Source of the DNA: Georgenia sp. SYP-B2076
GTDB lineage: Bacteria > Actinomycetota > Actinomycetes > Actinomycetales > Actinomycetaceae
Assembly (NCBI RefSeq): GCF_003991205.1
Contig: NZ_RXOZ01000011.1
Coordinates: 124,001 to 188,000, forward strand
Length of the DNA stretch: 64,000 bases
Direction of reading: 5' to 3'
Part shown: in pieces, positions 7,041 through 16,218 of the stretch
How positions within the stretch are numbered: position 1 is the stretch's first letter
How the letters are laid out: each line of letters begins with the position of its first letter
Translations under genes and position numbers: made by a program
The notes under the pieces: generated by a model
What the model was told of the DNA's origin: nothing
Databases searched by the model: none
Seen by the model: only the letters and a program-made list of their open reading frames with translations

Positions 7041-8980
7041 GTGGCCACCTTCTCGGCGAGCGGGATCGTCAGCACCATGGTCAGGCCGCCGCCGGGGGTG
7101 TCCTCGGCCGCGAGACCGGCACCGACGGCGGACGCCAGTCCTTCGGTGACGGCCAGGCCGAGACCGAGGCCGTCGGGGGAGGAGTCCCCGAGCCGCTGGA
7201 ACGGCTCGAACATGTGCGCCTTGAGGTCGTCGGTGAGGCCGGGGCCCGTGTCGACCACCCGCAGCTCGACCTGCCGGTGGGTGGCCGACGCGGTGACCCG
7301 GACCTTGGCGCCGGGCGGCGTGTGACGCACGGCGTTGGCGACGATGTTCGCCATGGCGCGCTCGAGCAGGCCGGGGTCGGTGGAGACCAGCGGGAGCGAC
7401 TCCGGCACGTCGACGGCGACGACGTCGGGTCCGAACCCCTCCGTCGCGAGCGGCACGACCTCGTCCAGGCTGGTGGCCCGCAGCACGGGCCTCACACTGC
7501 CCGTCTGCAGCCGGGACAGGTCCAGCAGGTTGTCGATGAGCCGCTCCAGCCGCGCGGTCGAGGCGCCCACCGTGGCGACGAGGGCGTCGGTGTCCGCGGC
7601 GGAGAGGTGGACCTCCGGCGAGAGCAGCCCGTCGATCGCGGCACGGATGGTGGCCAGCGGGGTCCGCAGGTCGTGGGAGACGGCGGCCAGCAGCGCCGTC
7701 CGGGTGGCCTCGGCGCGCTCGAGCGCCTGCGCCTGCTCCGCCTGTTCCCGGAGCCTGCGGTTCTCCAGCATGATGCCCGCCTGGGAGGCGAAGGCTTCGA
7801 GGACGCGGCGGTCACCCGCCGCCAGGACGCGGCCACGCAGGGCAAGCACCCGGTCGTCGTCGATGCGCACCACCGTGTCGGCATCCCCCGGGCCCCCCGC
7901 CGGGCCGGCGCCGTCCTCGGCGAGGGAACGCCACGGACCTGCCGGGGCCGCCCGCTCGAGCAGGGAGACGGCCGTCAGAGCGAACGTCTCGCGGAGCCGG
8001 GCCACGAGCGCGACGGCGGTGTCCTCCCCGGTGAGGACCGAGCGGGAGACCTCGGCCAGTGCTGCGGCCTCGGCGCGGGCGCGGAAGGCCTGCCCGCTGC
8101 GCCGTGCGGCCAGGTCGACCACCGAGGCGACGGCCACGGCGACCAGCAGGAAGACGGCCAGGGCGAGCACGTTCTCGGTGTCCGCGATGATCAGGCGCCC
8201 GGTGGGCGGGGTGAAGAAGTAGTTGAGCGTCAGGAACCCGATGAGCGCGCCGATGACCGCGGGGGCAAGCCCACCCACGAGCGCCACGGCCACGGTGAGA
8301 GCGAGGAAGAGCAGGACCTCGGTCGGGAGCCCGATGCTCGCGTGGGGCCGGTGCAGGGCGCCGGTCAGGGCGGCGGGGCCGAGAACGGCGAGGGCCCACG
8401 CCAGGGCGGTGCGGCGACGGGACAGCATGGGCCGCCGTCCGCCCCGCTGCCGCCCGGTCGCGGCCCCGTCGCCGACGAGGTGCACGTCGATGCCGGGCGC
8501 GAGCCCCGCGATCGCGCTGCCCGTGGCCGCCCGCAGCACCCTGGTCACCCGCCCCCCGCGGGGGCGGCCCACGACGATCGTCGTGGCGCCGACGCCGATC
8601 GCGAACTCGGCAACAGCGGGGGCGACGTCCTCACCGAGCACGGCGTGGAACGTTCCGCCGAGCTCCTCGACGAGCCGACGCTGGGTCGCGAGGGGCGCCG
8701 GCGGGGCGCCCGCGGAGGAACCCCCGGTGAGCACGTGGACCGCGAGCAGCCCCCCGCCCCGCTCGCGCTGGGCCATGCGGGCCCCGCGTCGGATGAGGCG
8801 CTCGCTCTCCGGGCCGCCCGAGACGGCCACCACGACCCGCTCGGCGGTGCCCACGAGGCCATTGTGGGCGGCGCGAGAGGCCGAGAACAGGGCGCTCGGC
8901 GCGGGGCCCCGCGCCTGAAGGCGTGGGGCCCGGACCTCGTCCGGGGGAGACGGCCCGTCGCTTCCGGAACCGCCGCGCAT
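7037..8980 (-). CDS. kdpD: KdpD-like sensor histidine kinase lacking the N-terminal KdpD domain
   Basis: 647-residue membrane histidine kinase. Order: an Usp-like domain (about residues 45-165, VVVAVSGGPESERLIRRGAR to TTIVVGRPRGG), four closely packed transmembrane helices of the DUF4118 type (about 190-285, including GFLTLNYFFTPPTGRL), a GAF-like linker, the dimerisation/phosphoacceptor helix with H436 in AVSHDLRTPLATIRAA, and the ATPase domain with NIVANAVRHTPPGAK and DTGPGLTDDL. Classical KdpD is near 900 residues and begins with an about 210-residue ATP-binding KdpD domain; that part is absent here. The ATG at 8980 overlaps the transporter stop (ATGA), and the stop overlaps kdpE, so three genes are coupled. 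K+ or turgor sensing is inferred from family and neighbours. Confidence 0.92.
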   Translation of the reverse strand: MRGGSGSDGPSPPDEVRAPRLQARGPAPSALFSASRAAHNGLVGTAERVVVAVSGGPESERLIRRGARMAQRERGGGLLAVHVLTGGSSAGAPPAPLATQRRLVEELGGTFHAVLGEDVAPAVAEFAIGVGATTIVVGRPRGGRVTRVLRAATGSAIAGLAPGIDVHLVGDGAATGRQRGGRRPMLSRRRTALAWALAVLGPAALTGALHRPHASIGLPTEVLLFLALTVAVALVGGLAPAVIGALIGFLTLNYFFTPPTGRLIIADTENVLALAVFLLVAVAVASVVDLAARRSGQAFRARAEAAALAEVSRSVLTGEDTAVALVARLRETFALTAVSLLERAAPAGPWRSLAEDGAGPAGGPGDADTVVRIDDDRVLALRGRVLAAGDRRVLEAFASQAGIMLENRRLREQAEQAQALERAEATRTALLAAVSHDLRTPLATIRAAIDGLLSPEVHLSAADTDALVATVGASTARLERLIDNLLDLSRLQTGSVRPVLRATSLDEVVPLATEGFGPDVVAVDVPESLPLVSTDPGLLERAMANIVANAVRHTPPGAKVRVTASATHRQVELRVVDTGPGLTDDLKAHMFEPFQRLGDSSPDGLGLGLAVTEGLASAVGAGLAAEDTPGGGLTMVLTIPLAEKVAT

Positions 8981-10995
8981 CACAGCCCCCGCCTCGCGGC
9001 CTCCGCGCCACGCGGTTGCGGGACCGGCTTGTCGAGGTGGTCGACCTCGTGCAGCTGGAAGGGGACGGAGGCAAGCACCACCCCGGGCGTGAACAGGAGG
9101 CGGCTCTTCAGCCGCAGGGCGCTCTGGTTGTGCAGCGCTTGCTCCCACCAGTGGCTGACAACGTACTCGGGCACGAAGACCACGACCAGGTCCCGCGGGG
9201 ACGCCCGCCGCACCGAGCGCACGTACTCCACCACGGGGCGCGTGATCTCGCGGAACGGGGAGTCCAGCACGGTCAGCGGGACCGGGAGGCCGAGATCGTC
9301 CCAGGCGCGGCGCAGCGCCGCGGTCTCCTCGGCGTCGATGTCGACCGTGACGGCCTCGAGCGTGGAGGGCCGGGTGGCGCGGGCGTACGCCACGGCCCGC
9401 ATCGTGGCCTCGTGCAGCTTCGAGACCAGGACGATGCCGTGCACGCGCGAGGGGAGGGCGCGCGAGGCAGAGGGGTCCGCGACGACGAGGTCGCGCGCGA
9501 CCTGCCGGTAGTGCCTACGGATGGCCCTCATGGTCACGAACAACACCCCCATGAGCAGCAGGGTGATCCAGGCGCCGTGGCCGAACTTCGTGACGAGCAC
9601 GATGAGCAGCACCACCGCCGTCATCACGAAGCCGAAGCCGTTGATGGCCCTCGAGCGACGCATGCGCACCCTCGTCCGCCGCTCCATCTGCGTGCCCAGG
9701 TGGCGGGTCCAGTACCGCACCATGCCCAGCTGGCTGAGCGTGAAGGAGACGAACACGCCGACGATGTAGAGCTGGATCAGGCGGGTGACCTCGGCGTTGA
9801 AGGCGACGATGAACGCGATCGCCCCGGCCGCCAGGATGATGATGCCGTTGGAGAACGCCAGACGGTCGCCGCGGGTGTACATCTGCCGCGGCAGGAAGCC
9901 GTCATGGGCGAGGATGGAGCCGAGCGCGGGAAAGCCGTTGAACGCCGTGTTCGCCGCCAGGACGAGGATGAACCCGGTGGCGATCGTGACGAGCACGAAC
10001 AGGGCGGGAAGGCCGTGGAAGACGCTCGCGGCGATCTGCCCGATGACCGGGTCCTGCACGTACCCCGCCCCGACCGGTGTGCCGGCGCGGAGCAGCTGGT
10101 GCGCGGGGTCCTGCGCGAAGCGGATCCCCGTCGCCCCGGCGAGCAGGAGGATCCCCATGAGCATGGTGGCCGCGATGAGCCCGAGCAGGAGGAGGGTCGT
10201 GGCGGCGTTGTGGGCCTTGGGGCGCCGGAACGCGGGCACGCCGTTGCTGACCGCCTCGATCCCGGTCAGGGCGGCGGACCCGGAGGAGAAGGCCCGCAGG
10301 ACGAGGAACGCCCCGGCGACTCCGGTCAGGCCCTGGCTGAACGCCGGGTCGGGGGCGATCTCGAGCCCGGCCGAGGCGGCCGGGCGCAGCGTCCCCGTCA
10401 GCTCCTGCCAGGCCCCGACGGCGATCATGAGCCCGATGGCGCCCATGAAGAGGTAGACAGGGATGGCGAAAGCGGTCCCGGACTCGCGCACCCCGCGCAG
10501 GTTGAGCAGCGCGAGCACCGCGACGACGGCGACGCCCAGGGCCACCTCGTGCCCGTGGGCGGCGGGGATCGCCGTCGCGAGGTACTGCATCCCTGAGGCG
10601 ACCGATACCGCCACGGTCAGGACGTAGTCCACGAGTAGGGCGCTGGCGACGGTCAGCCCGGCGCGCGAGCCCAGGTTCTCGCGCACCACCGCGTAGCCGC
10701 CGCCGCCCGACGGGTAGGCGTGCACCGTCTGGCGGTAGGAGGCCACCACCGTGAGCATCACGGCCACGACCGCGACGCCCACCCACGGGGACAGCGTCAC
10801 GGCCGCCATGCCCGCGAGGGAGAGCGTCAGCAGGATCTCGTCCGGGGCGTAGGCGACGGACGAGAGGGCGTCGGAGGCGAAGACCGGAAGGGCGATCCGC
10901 TTGGGGAGCAGCGTCGTTCCCATGCGGTCGCTGCGCACGGGCCGCCCGACCAGCGCGCGCTTGAGCACCTCGGGGATGGTCAGGGCGGCGCTCAT
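8980..10995 (-). CDS. kimA: KimA-like potassium importer (APC-superfamily permease)
   Basis: 671-residue integral membrane protein with about 12 helices followed by a cytosolic C-terminal region of roughly 200 residues. Blocks shared with Bacillus KimA (YdaO), as I recall that sequence, include FASDALSSVAYAPDEILL, SYRQTVHAYPSGGGGYAVV, LLVDYVLTVAVSVASG, SGSAALTGIEAVSNGVPAF, VLAANTAFNGFPALGSILA and GDRLAFSNGIIILA. KimA is a high-affinity K+:H+ symporter inhibited by c-di-AMP through its C-terminal domain (established for Bacillus). Linkage to kdpD/kdpE supports K+ rather than amino acid transport. A GGGAGAAC ribosome binding site precedes ATG 10995. It heads the operon. An unspecified APC amino acid permease is the alternative call; confidence in the K+ role is moderate to high. 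Confidence 0.85.
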   Translation of the reverse strand: MSAALTIPEVLKRALVGRPVRSDRMGTTLLPKRIALPVFASDALSSVAYAPDEILLTLSLAGMAAVTLSPWVGVAVVAVMLTVVASYRQTVHAYPSGGGGYAVVRENLGSRAGLTVASALLVDYVLTVAVSVASGMQYLATAIPAAHGHEVALGVAVVAVLALLNLRGVRESGTAFAIPVYLFMGAIGLMIAVGAWQELTGTLRPAASAGLEIAPDPAFSQGLTGVAGAFLVLRAFSSGSAALTGIEAVSNGVPAFRRPKAHNAATTLLLLGLIAATMLMGILLLAGATGIRFAQDPAHQLLRAGTPVGAGYVQDPVIGQIAASVFHGLPALFVLVTIATGFILVLAANTAFNGFPALGSILAHDGFLPRQMYTRGDRLAFSNGIIILAAGAIAFIVAFNAEVTRLIQLYIVGVFVSFTLSQLGMVRYWTRHLGTQMERRTRVRMRRSRAINGFGFVMTAVVLLIVLVTKFGHGAWITLLLMGVLFVTMRAIRRHYRQVARDLVVADPSASRALPSRVHGIVLVSKLHEATMRAVAYARATRPSTLEAVTVDIDAEETAALRRAWDDLGLPVPLTVLDSPFREITRPVVEYVRSVRRASPRDLVVVFVPEYVVSHWWEQALHNQSALRLKSRLLFTPGVVLASVPFQLHEVDHLDKPVPQPRGAEAARRGL

Positions 10996-11033
10996 GCCAC
11001 CGTTCTCCCACTCGGGCGGGGGGGTCGAGCAGG

Positions 11034-11084
11034 ATCCTTACGGACCCTTGACAGGCCGGCAGGCGTTCTTGACGGGACCATGAC
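11034..11084 (-). promoter_or_regulatory. kimA-kdpDE upstream region with phased direct repeats
   Basis: Upstream of kimA a TAAGGAT element (minus strand, 11040-11034) may serve as the -10 region. Beyond it, CTTGAC occurs at 11047-11052 and 11068-11073 (21 bp apart) and CATGAC at 11079-11084 (11 bp further). Direct repeats in phase with the DNA helix are the usual targets of OmpR-family regulators, so these may be KdpE sites. No ydaO-type c-di-AMP riboswitch is recognisable in the 219-bp gap. Confidence 0.4.
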
Positions 11085-11151
11085 GGCCCCGGCCCCGGCG
11101 CGGCGCGCCCGGCATCGGGCGCGGCCCGGGCCCGGCCCGGCCCGGGCGCGT

Positions 11152-11187
11152 GACGGGGCGGGCCGCCGATCGGCGGCCCGCCCCGTC
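11152..11187. terminator. Perfect 36-bp palindrome, terminator after dps
   Basis: GACGGGGCGGGCCGCCGA is followed directly by its exact reverse complement. It lies 27 bp downstream of the dps stop codon on the minus strand and would form a very strong hairpin with almost no loop in RNA. It probably ends dps and insulates the kimA promoter region. Confidence 0.8.
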
Positions 11188-11214
11188 CTCTGCGTCCCTC
11201 GGACCGTGCGTGGC

Positions 11215-11667
11215 TCAGACCACGTCGGCGGTGGCGCGCAGCATCCAGGCCTGCTTCTCCAGGCCGGTCGCGACGCCGATCAGCAGGTCGGCGCTGAGGT
11301 GGTCCTTCTCGTCGAGCTCGTCGAGGTGCGCCTTGATGCGGTCCGACGTCGTCTGCAGCCGCTCCTCGAACTGGCGCACCACCTTGTCGGTGGCGACCGG
11401 GCCGCCCTCGAGCGGCTCGAGGCCCGAGGTCTCCGCCACCGTCGCCGGCCGGGCGTCCGGGGTCCCGCCGGTCGCGACGAGCCGCTCGGCGACCTCGTCG
11501 GACGCGGCGCGGACCTGCGCGACGATCTCGTCGAGCTGGAGGTGGATCGCACGGAAGTGGGGTCCGTGAAGGTTCCAGTGCGCCTGCTTGCCCTGCAGCG
11601 CCAGGTCCACGAGGTCGACGAGGGCCTCCTGCAGGCTCGTCTCGACGATCTTCAGCGGCTTCGCCAT
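11215..11667 (-). CDS. dps: Dps-family DNA-protection / ferritin-like protein
   Basis: 150-residue four-helix-bundle protein that stores iron and shields DNA as a dodecamer in stress. The intersubunit ferroxidase ligands are visible in KQAHWNLHGPHFRAIHLQLDE (H, then H and D-E with the expected spacing). ATG 11667 is selected by an AAGGAG ribosome binding site 8 bases upstream; a longer in-frame start at 11724 would add a charged, non-homologous leader. A TATGGT -10 box at 11725-11720 precedes a leader of about 46 bases. The tail is short, without an obvious Lys-rich DNA-binding extension. Single gene, ended by a perfect palindrome. Confidence 0.94.
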   Translation of the reverse strand: MAKPLKIVETSLQEALVDLVDLALQGKQAHWNLHGPHFRAIHLQLDEIVAQVRAASDEVAERLVATGGTPDARPATVAETSGLEPLEGGPVATDKVVRQFEERLQTTSDRIKAHLDELDEKDHLSADLLIGVATGLEKQAWMLRATADVV

Positions 11668-11732
11668 CGGTGTCGCTCCTTCCGTGCCCCATTCGGGGCG
11701 GTCTTGGTGGGTTCTTTTCACCATAGGCCGGA

Positions 11733-11820
11733 CCGGCGGGGCCCGCCCGTCGAGCCGGCGGGGCCCGCCCGTCGAGCCGGCGGGGCCCGCCCCTCGAGCC
11801 GGCGGGGCCCGCCCGTCGAG
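11733..11820. repeat. Four tandem 22-bp GC-rich repeats upstream of dps and leuS
   Basis: Unit CCGGCGGGGCCCGCCCGTCGAG begins at 11733, 11755, 11777 and 11799, with one C-for-G change in the third copy and a decaying fifth copy after 11821. Each unit contains a small palindrome (GGCGGGGCCCGCC-like). The block lies between the divergent dps promoter and the leuS leader. It encodes nothing in a credible frame; it may be a slippage-generated spacer or a transcription-separating element. Confidence 0.85.
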
Positions 11821-11895
11821 CCGGTGGTGGGCGCGCGGCGGTGCCTCCCGGCGGCGGCGCGGGGAGGGAGCCGCCGCTGCGATAGCCTGGGACCC

Positions 11896-11931
11896 ATGAC
11901 GGCCGTGGTGCTCCTTACCCAGCCGCGCTGA
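11896..11931 (+). CDS. Putative leuS leader peptide MTAVVLLTQPR
   Basis: An 11-codon frame starts with ATG seven bases after a TAGCCT -10 box (11883-11888), so it would be translated from a leaderless transcript. It contains consecutive leucine codons CTC CTT (11911-11916), the second being rare in this GC-rich genome, and ends 120 bp before leuS. Leaderless uORFs with codons for the cognate amino acid are a known layout of actinobacterial attenuators. Only two leucines are present, so sensitivity would be modest; function is inferred. Confidence 0.55.
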   Translation: MTAVVLLTQPR

Positions 11932-11939
11932 CCCCAGCG

Positions 11940-12011
11940 GGCGCCCGACTCCAGGGCGCCGCCCCGGCGCGGCTCACCTCCTGTCCCCGGGAGGTCTTCT
12001 CTTGTCAGGAG
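11940..12011 (+). promoter_or_regulatory. leuS leader alternative hairpins (candidate attenuator)
   Basis: After the leader peptide, GGCGCCC (11940-11946) pairs with GGGCGCC (11954-11960). Next, ACCTCC (11976-11981) can pair with GGAGGT (11990-11995), followed by a pyrimidine-rich CTTCTCTTGT stretch like a terminator. The overlapping segment CTCCTG (11978-11983) can instead pair with CAGGAG (12006-12011). The two pairings exclude each other, the hallmark of an attenuation switch. The leucine codons CTCCT of the leader are also complementary to the same AGGAG. Confidence 0.45.
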
Positions 12012-12051
12012 CACGCGCAGCACCCCCTTGAGGCGAGGAACGAAGCCACTC

Positions 12052-14979
12052 ATGAGCACGCACGACGAAGCCACCACCATGGTCGAGACCAGCCACCGCT
12101 ACACCGCTGCCCTTGCGGGCGAGATCGAGAAGGCATGGCAGGACCGGTGGGAGGAGCGCGGCACCTTCCGTGCCGACAACCCCACGGGTGACCTCGCGCC
12201 AGCGGAGGGCGACGTTCCCGCCGAGAAGTTCTACCTCCTCGACATGTTCCCCTACCCCTCCGGCAAGGGGCTGCACGTGGGCCACCCGCTGGGCTACATC
12301 GCCACCGACGTCGTCGGGCGCTACCAGCGCATGAAGGGCAAGAACGTCCTGCACGCCCTGGGCTACGACGCCTTCGGGCTGCCGGCCGAGCAGTACGCCG
12401 TCCAGACCGGCCAGCACCCTCGGGTCACCACCGAGGAGAACATCGCCAACATGCGCCTCCAGCTGCGCCGCCTGGGCCTGGCCCACGACGACCGGCGCAC
12501 CTTCGCCACCACGGACCCCGAGTTCGTGCGCTGGACGCAGTGGATCTTCCTGCAGATCTACGGCTCGTTCTACGACACCGAGGCCGTTCGCGCCGACGGC
12601 GGCCGCGGCCGGGCCCGGCCGATCGCCGAGCTCGAGGCCCAGCTGGCCGCGGGGACCCGTCCCACCCCGGACGGTCGTCCCTGGGCCGAGCTGAGCAAGG
12701 ACGAGCGGCGCGAGGTCATCGACTCGCACCGGCTGGCCTACATCTCCGACGCGCCGGTCAACTGGGCGCCCGGCCTGGGGACCGTGCTCGCGAACGAGGA
12801 GGTCACCGCGGACGGCCGGTCCGAGCGCGGCAACTTCCCGGTGTTCAAGCGGAACCTGCGCCAGTGGAAGCTGCGCATCACCGCCTACGCCGACCGGCTC
12901 GTCGACGACCTGGACACCATCGACTGGCCCGAGAAGGTCCGCTCGATGCAGCGCAACTGGATCGGCCGGTCCGAGGGCGCCCACGTCGACTTCCACGTGC
13001 CCGGGGTCGACGAGCCGCTGACCGTGTTCACCACCCGCCCGGACACGCTGTTCGGCGCCACCTTCATGGTCGTCGCCCCCGAGCACCCGCTGCTCGCGGA
13101 CGGGGCCGTCCCCGCTGCCTGGCCCGCGGGCACGAAGGACGCCTGGACCGGCGGCGCCGCGACGCCCGCCGAGGCGGTCAGCGCCTACCAGCGCCAGGCC
13201 GCGGCCAAGACCGACACCGAGCGCCAGGACGCCGAGCGGACCAAGACGGGCGTGTTCACCGGCATCGTCGCGACCAACCCGGTGGGCGGCGGCTCGGTCC
13301 CCATCTTTGTCGCCGACTACGTCCTCATGGGCTACGGCACCGGCGCGATCATGGCGGTCCCCGCCGAGGACGCGCGCGACTACGAGTTCGCGACCGTCTA
13401 CGAGCTCCCCGTCATCCGCACGGTGCAGCCCCCCGAGGGGTTCGAGGGTGGCGCCTTCACCGGTGAGGGCCCCACGATCAACTCCGCGAACGAGGAGATC
13501 TCCCTCGACGGACTGCCCATGGCCGAGGCCAAGCGAGCCATGACCGACTGGCTTGAGGCCAAGGGCCTGGGCCGCGGCGCCACGACGTTCCGTCTGCGTG
13601 ACTGGCTGTTCTCCCGCCAGCGCTACTGGGGCGAGCCCTTCCCCGTCGTCTACGACGACGAGGGCCACGCCCACGCGCTGCCCGAGTCGATGTTGCCGGT
13701 CGACCTGCCGGAGGTGCCGGACTACTCCCCGCGCACGTTCGAGCCCGACGACGCAGCCTCCTCCCCGGAGCCGCCGCTCGGCCGGGTGCCCGAGTGGGTC
13801 GAGGTTGAGCTCGACCTCGGCGACGGCCTGAAGACCTACCACCGCGACACCAACACCATGCCGAACTGGGCCGGCTCGTCCTGGTACGAGCTGCGCTACC
13901 TGGACCCCCGCAACACGGGCGCGCTCGTCGACCCGGCCGTCGAGCAGTACTGGATGGGGCCGCGTCCCGCGACGACGACGCCGGGCGGCGAGGCCGTGGC
14001 GGCCAACGTCTCCGGCGGCGCGGACCTGTACGTCGGCGGCGTCGAGCACGCCGTGCTGCACCTGCTCTATGCGCGGTTCTGGCACAAGGTCCTCTTCGAC
14101 CTGGGCCACATCTCCAGCTCCGAGCCCTTCCACAAGCTCTTCAACCAGGGCTACATCCAGGCCTACGCCTTCGCCGACGACCGCGGCCAGTACGTCCCCG
14201 CCGAGGAGGTGGTGGAGGTGCCTGGCGCCGACGGCGCCGAGCCGACCTACTCGTGGAACGGCCAGGAGGTCTTCCGCGAGTACGGGAAGATGGGCAAGTC
14301 CCTGAAGAACATCGTCACCCCGGACGACATGTACGCCACGTACGGGGCCGACACCTTCCGCGTGTACGAGATGTCCATGGGCCCCCTCGACGTCTCCCGC
14401 CCCTGGGACACGCGCGCCGTCGTCGGCTCGCAGCGCTTCCTCCAGCGGCTGTGGCGCAACGTGGTCGACGAGCGCACCGGCGAGACGACCGTTACGGACG
14501 CCCCGGCCGGCGAGGAGACGCGCCGGCTCGTGGCCCGCACGATCGTCGAGGTCGAGACCGAGATGTCGGCCATGCGCGTGAACACCGCGATCGCGCGGAT
14601 GATCGTGCTCAACAACCACCTCACCGCGCTCGGGACCGTGCCGCGGGAGGCCATCGAGCCGCTCGTGCTCATGGTCGCGCCCGTCGCCCCGCACATCGCC
14701 GAGGAGCTGTGGTCCCGGCTCGGTCACCCGGCGTCCCTGGCGCACGAGCCCTTCCCGACTGCGGACCCGGCTCTGCTGGTCGAGGACACCGTGACGTGCG
14801 TGGTCCAGGTGGCCGGGAAGGTCCGCGACCGCCTCGAGGTGCCCGCCTCGATCGGTGAGGACGACCTGCGCGCCCTGGCGATGGAGTCCGAGGCCGTGCG
14901 GCGCACGCTCGACGGCAAGGCGGTGCGCACGGTCATCGTGCGGGCCCCGAAGCTCGTCAACATCGTCCCCGGCAAGTAG
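12052..14979 (+). CDS. leuS: Leucyl-tRNA synthetase
   Basis: Class Ia aminoacyl-tRNA synthetase that charges tRNA-Leu, 975 residues. The HIGH-type motif is HVGH at residues 75-78 in [16 protein letters not shown]; the KMSKS-type loop is KMGKS at about 746-750 in [17 protein letters not shown]1 editing domain with [19 protein letters not shown] and [19 protein letters not shown] lies in between, and a C-terminal anticodon-binding and tRNA-interacting region ends the protein. ATG 12052 follows GAGGCGAGGAAC; a start at 12028 is possible but less natural. It is longer than the about 860 residues of E. coli LeuS because of insertions around residues 180-230 and 630-650, usual in actinobacteria. 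It appears to be controlled by the upstream leader peptide region. Confidence 0.98.
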   Translation: MSTHDEATTMVETSHRYTAALAGEIEKAWQDRWEERGTFRADNPTGDLAPAEGDVPAEKFYLLDMFPYPSGKGLHVGHPLGYIATDVVGRYQRMKGKNVLHALGYDAFGLPAEQYAVQTGQHPRVTTEENIANMRLQLRRLGLAHDDRRTFATTDPEFVRWTQWIFLQIYGSFYDTEAVRADGGRGRARPIAELEAQLAAGTRPTPDGRPWAELSKDERREVIDSHRLAYISDAPVNWAPGLGTVLANEEVTADGRSERGNFPVFKRNLRQWKLRITAYADRLVDDLDTIDWPEKVRSMQRNWIGRSEGAHVDFHVPGVDEPLTVFTTRPDTLFGATFMVVAPEHPLLADGAVPAAWPAGTKDAWTGGAATPAEAVSAYQRQAAAKTDTERQDAERTKTGVFTGIVATNPVGGGSVPIFVADYVLMGYGTGAIMAVPAEDARDYEFATVYELPVIRTVQPPEGFEGGAFTGEGPTINSANEEISLDGLPMAEAKRAMTDWLEAKGLGRGATTFRLRDWLFSRQRYWGEPFPVVYDDEGHAHALPESMLPVDLPEVPDYSPRTFEPDDAASSPEPPLGRVPEWVEVELDLGDGLKTYHRDTNTMPNWAGSSWYELRYLDPRNTGALVDPAVEQYWMGPRPATTTPGGEAVAANVSGGADLYVGGVEHAVLHLLYARFWHKVLFDLGHISSSEPFHKLFNQGYIQAYAFADDRGQYVPAEEVVEVPGADGAEPTYSWNGQEVFREYGKMGKSLKNIVTPDDMYATYGADTFRVYEMSMGPLDVSRPWDTRAVVGSQRFLQRLWRNVVDERTGETTVTDAPAGEETRRLVARTIVEVETEMSAMRVNTAIARMIVLNNHLTALGTVPREAIEPLVLMVAPVAPHIAEELWSRLGHPASLAHEPFPTADPALLVEDTVTCVVQVAGKVRDRLEVPASIGEDDLRALAMESEAVRRTLDGKAVRTVIVRAPKLVNIVPGK

Positions 14980-15138
14980 GTGCGGCGGTCTGGCTGGTCC
15001 GCCGGCCGGGGCGGCATCCCGGCGCGGCGCCTGCGGATGGCCTGTCCGGCAGGTGGGCTGCTCCGTGGACAGGTGAGCGCGGCGCGCGACGATCCTTCAC
15101 AGTAGGAGGAACAGCACCGACCAGCCTGGAGCGAACAG

Positions 15139-16167
15139 ATGGAGACTGCCTCGGCCGAGGCCCGCGCGACCGTCGAGCGTGGCGCGCTCGACGGCGAGCC
15201 GACCTGGACCCTCACGCACCCCGACGGCGCTCGCCTGGTGGTCGCCGAGACGGGGGCGACGGTCCTGGCGTGGCAGGCCCCCGGCCGTGACGGCGCCCTG
15301 GTCGACCTGATCGACGGCTACACCTCCGGCGCCGAGATCGCCGCGCGGGACGGTTATCGCGGCGCCGTCCTCGCGCCCTGGTCTAACCGGGTGCGCGATG
15401 CCAGGTATGTCTTCGGCGGCGTCAGCCACGACCTCGCGCCGGGCGAGACCGACGGGCGTGAAGCCCTGCACGGGCTGGTGACGGCCGTGCGCTGGACCCG
15501 CGCCCAGGCCGGGGTGCGCGACAGCGACCGCGTGCTCCACCTGACCGCGACGCTCGCGCCCGGCGACCACCCCGGCTACCCGTTCGCGCTCGAGCTCTCG
15601 GCGACGTACTCGCTCGGGATCGGTGCCGAGGGAGAGGCGCGCCTGGGGCTGGAGCTTGTCGCGGCCAATGTCGGCGACACACCGGCGCCGGTGGCGCTCG
15701 GCTGGCACCCGTACCTTCGGCTGCCCGGGCACGCGACCATCGACGACCTCGAGGTCACCGTCCCCGCACGCGCCCGCGTGCTCACCGACGAGTCGCTGAT
15801 CCCGCTCCCGGGCGAGCAGGCGTACGCCGGGACGGCGGCGCCGGTGCGGTTCGCGCCCCTGGCCGGCGTGTCCCTCGACGACGCCTTCACGGGCCTGGTG
15901 CCGGACGACGACGGAGTGGTCGCCACCGTGCTGCGCTCCCCGCGCACGGGCGAGAGCCTGACGGTGGAGCAGGAACCCTTCCAGGCGCGCGTCGTGCACG
16001 TCTTCACCGGCGACATCCTCGAGCGCGGGCCCCGCGCGTCTCTCGCGGTCGAGCCGTGCCAGCTGATGACCGACGCGTTCAACCGCGCGGACAGCGCGGA
16101 GGGACTCGTGCTGGCGCCGGGGGAGCAGCGGCAGCTCGTCAGCGACATCGTCTACCGGCGCGGCTGA
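15139..16167 (+). CDS. Aldose 1-epimerase family protein (galactose mutarotase-like)
   Basis: 342-residue beta-sandwich protein of the galactose-mutarotase-like superfamily, which interconverts alpha and beta anomers of aldoses. Visible markers are LAPWSNRVRDARYVFGGV (substrate-binding NR), EALHGLV with the catalytic-region histidine, GWHPYLRLPGHATIDDL (second histidine) and a C-terminal LAVEPCQLMTDAFNR segment providing the usual Glu. The ATG at 15139 has GGAG ten bases upstream; a better-looking GGAGG at 15105 has no in-frame start codon. Sugar specificity is unknown. It stands alone between leuS and a convergent oxidoreductase; no signal peptide, so cytosolic. Confidence 0.9.
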   Translation: METASAEARATVERGALDGEPTWTLTHPDGARLVVAETGATVLAWQAPGRDGALVDLIDGYTSGAEIAARDGYRGAVLAPWSNRVRDARYVFGGVSHDLAPGETDGREALHGLVTAVRWTRAQAGVRDSDRVLHLTATLAPGDHPGYPFALELSATYSLGIGAEGEARLGLELVAANVGDTPAPVALGWHPYLRLPGHATIDDLEVTVPARARVLTDESLIPLPGEQAYAGTAAPVRFAPLAGVSLDDAFTGLVPDDDGVVATVLRSPRTGESLTVEQEPFQARVVHVFTGDILERGPRASLAVEPCQLMTDAFNRADSAEGLVLAPGEQRQLVSDIVYRRG

Positions 16168-16218
16168 GGCTAGCTTCTCGCCGGCGGAGCCGCTCGGCCG
16201 GGCCCGCCGGCCGCGCCG

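Noticed and set aside
10996-11214. c-di-AMP (ydaO) riboswitch in front of the kimA-like gene
   Set aside because: The gap contains only phased repeats, GC-rich palindromes and the dps terminator; the conserved riboswitch core was not found.
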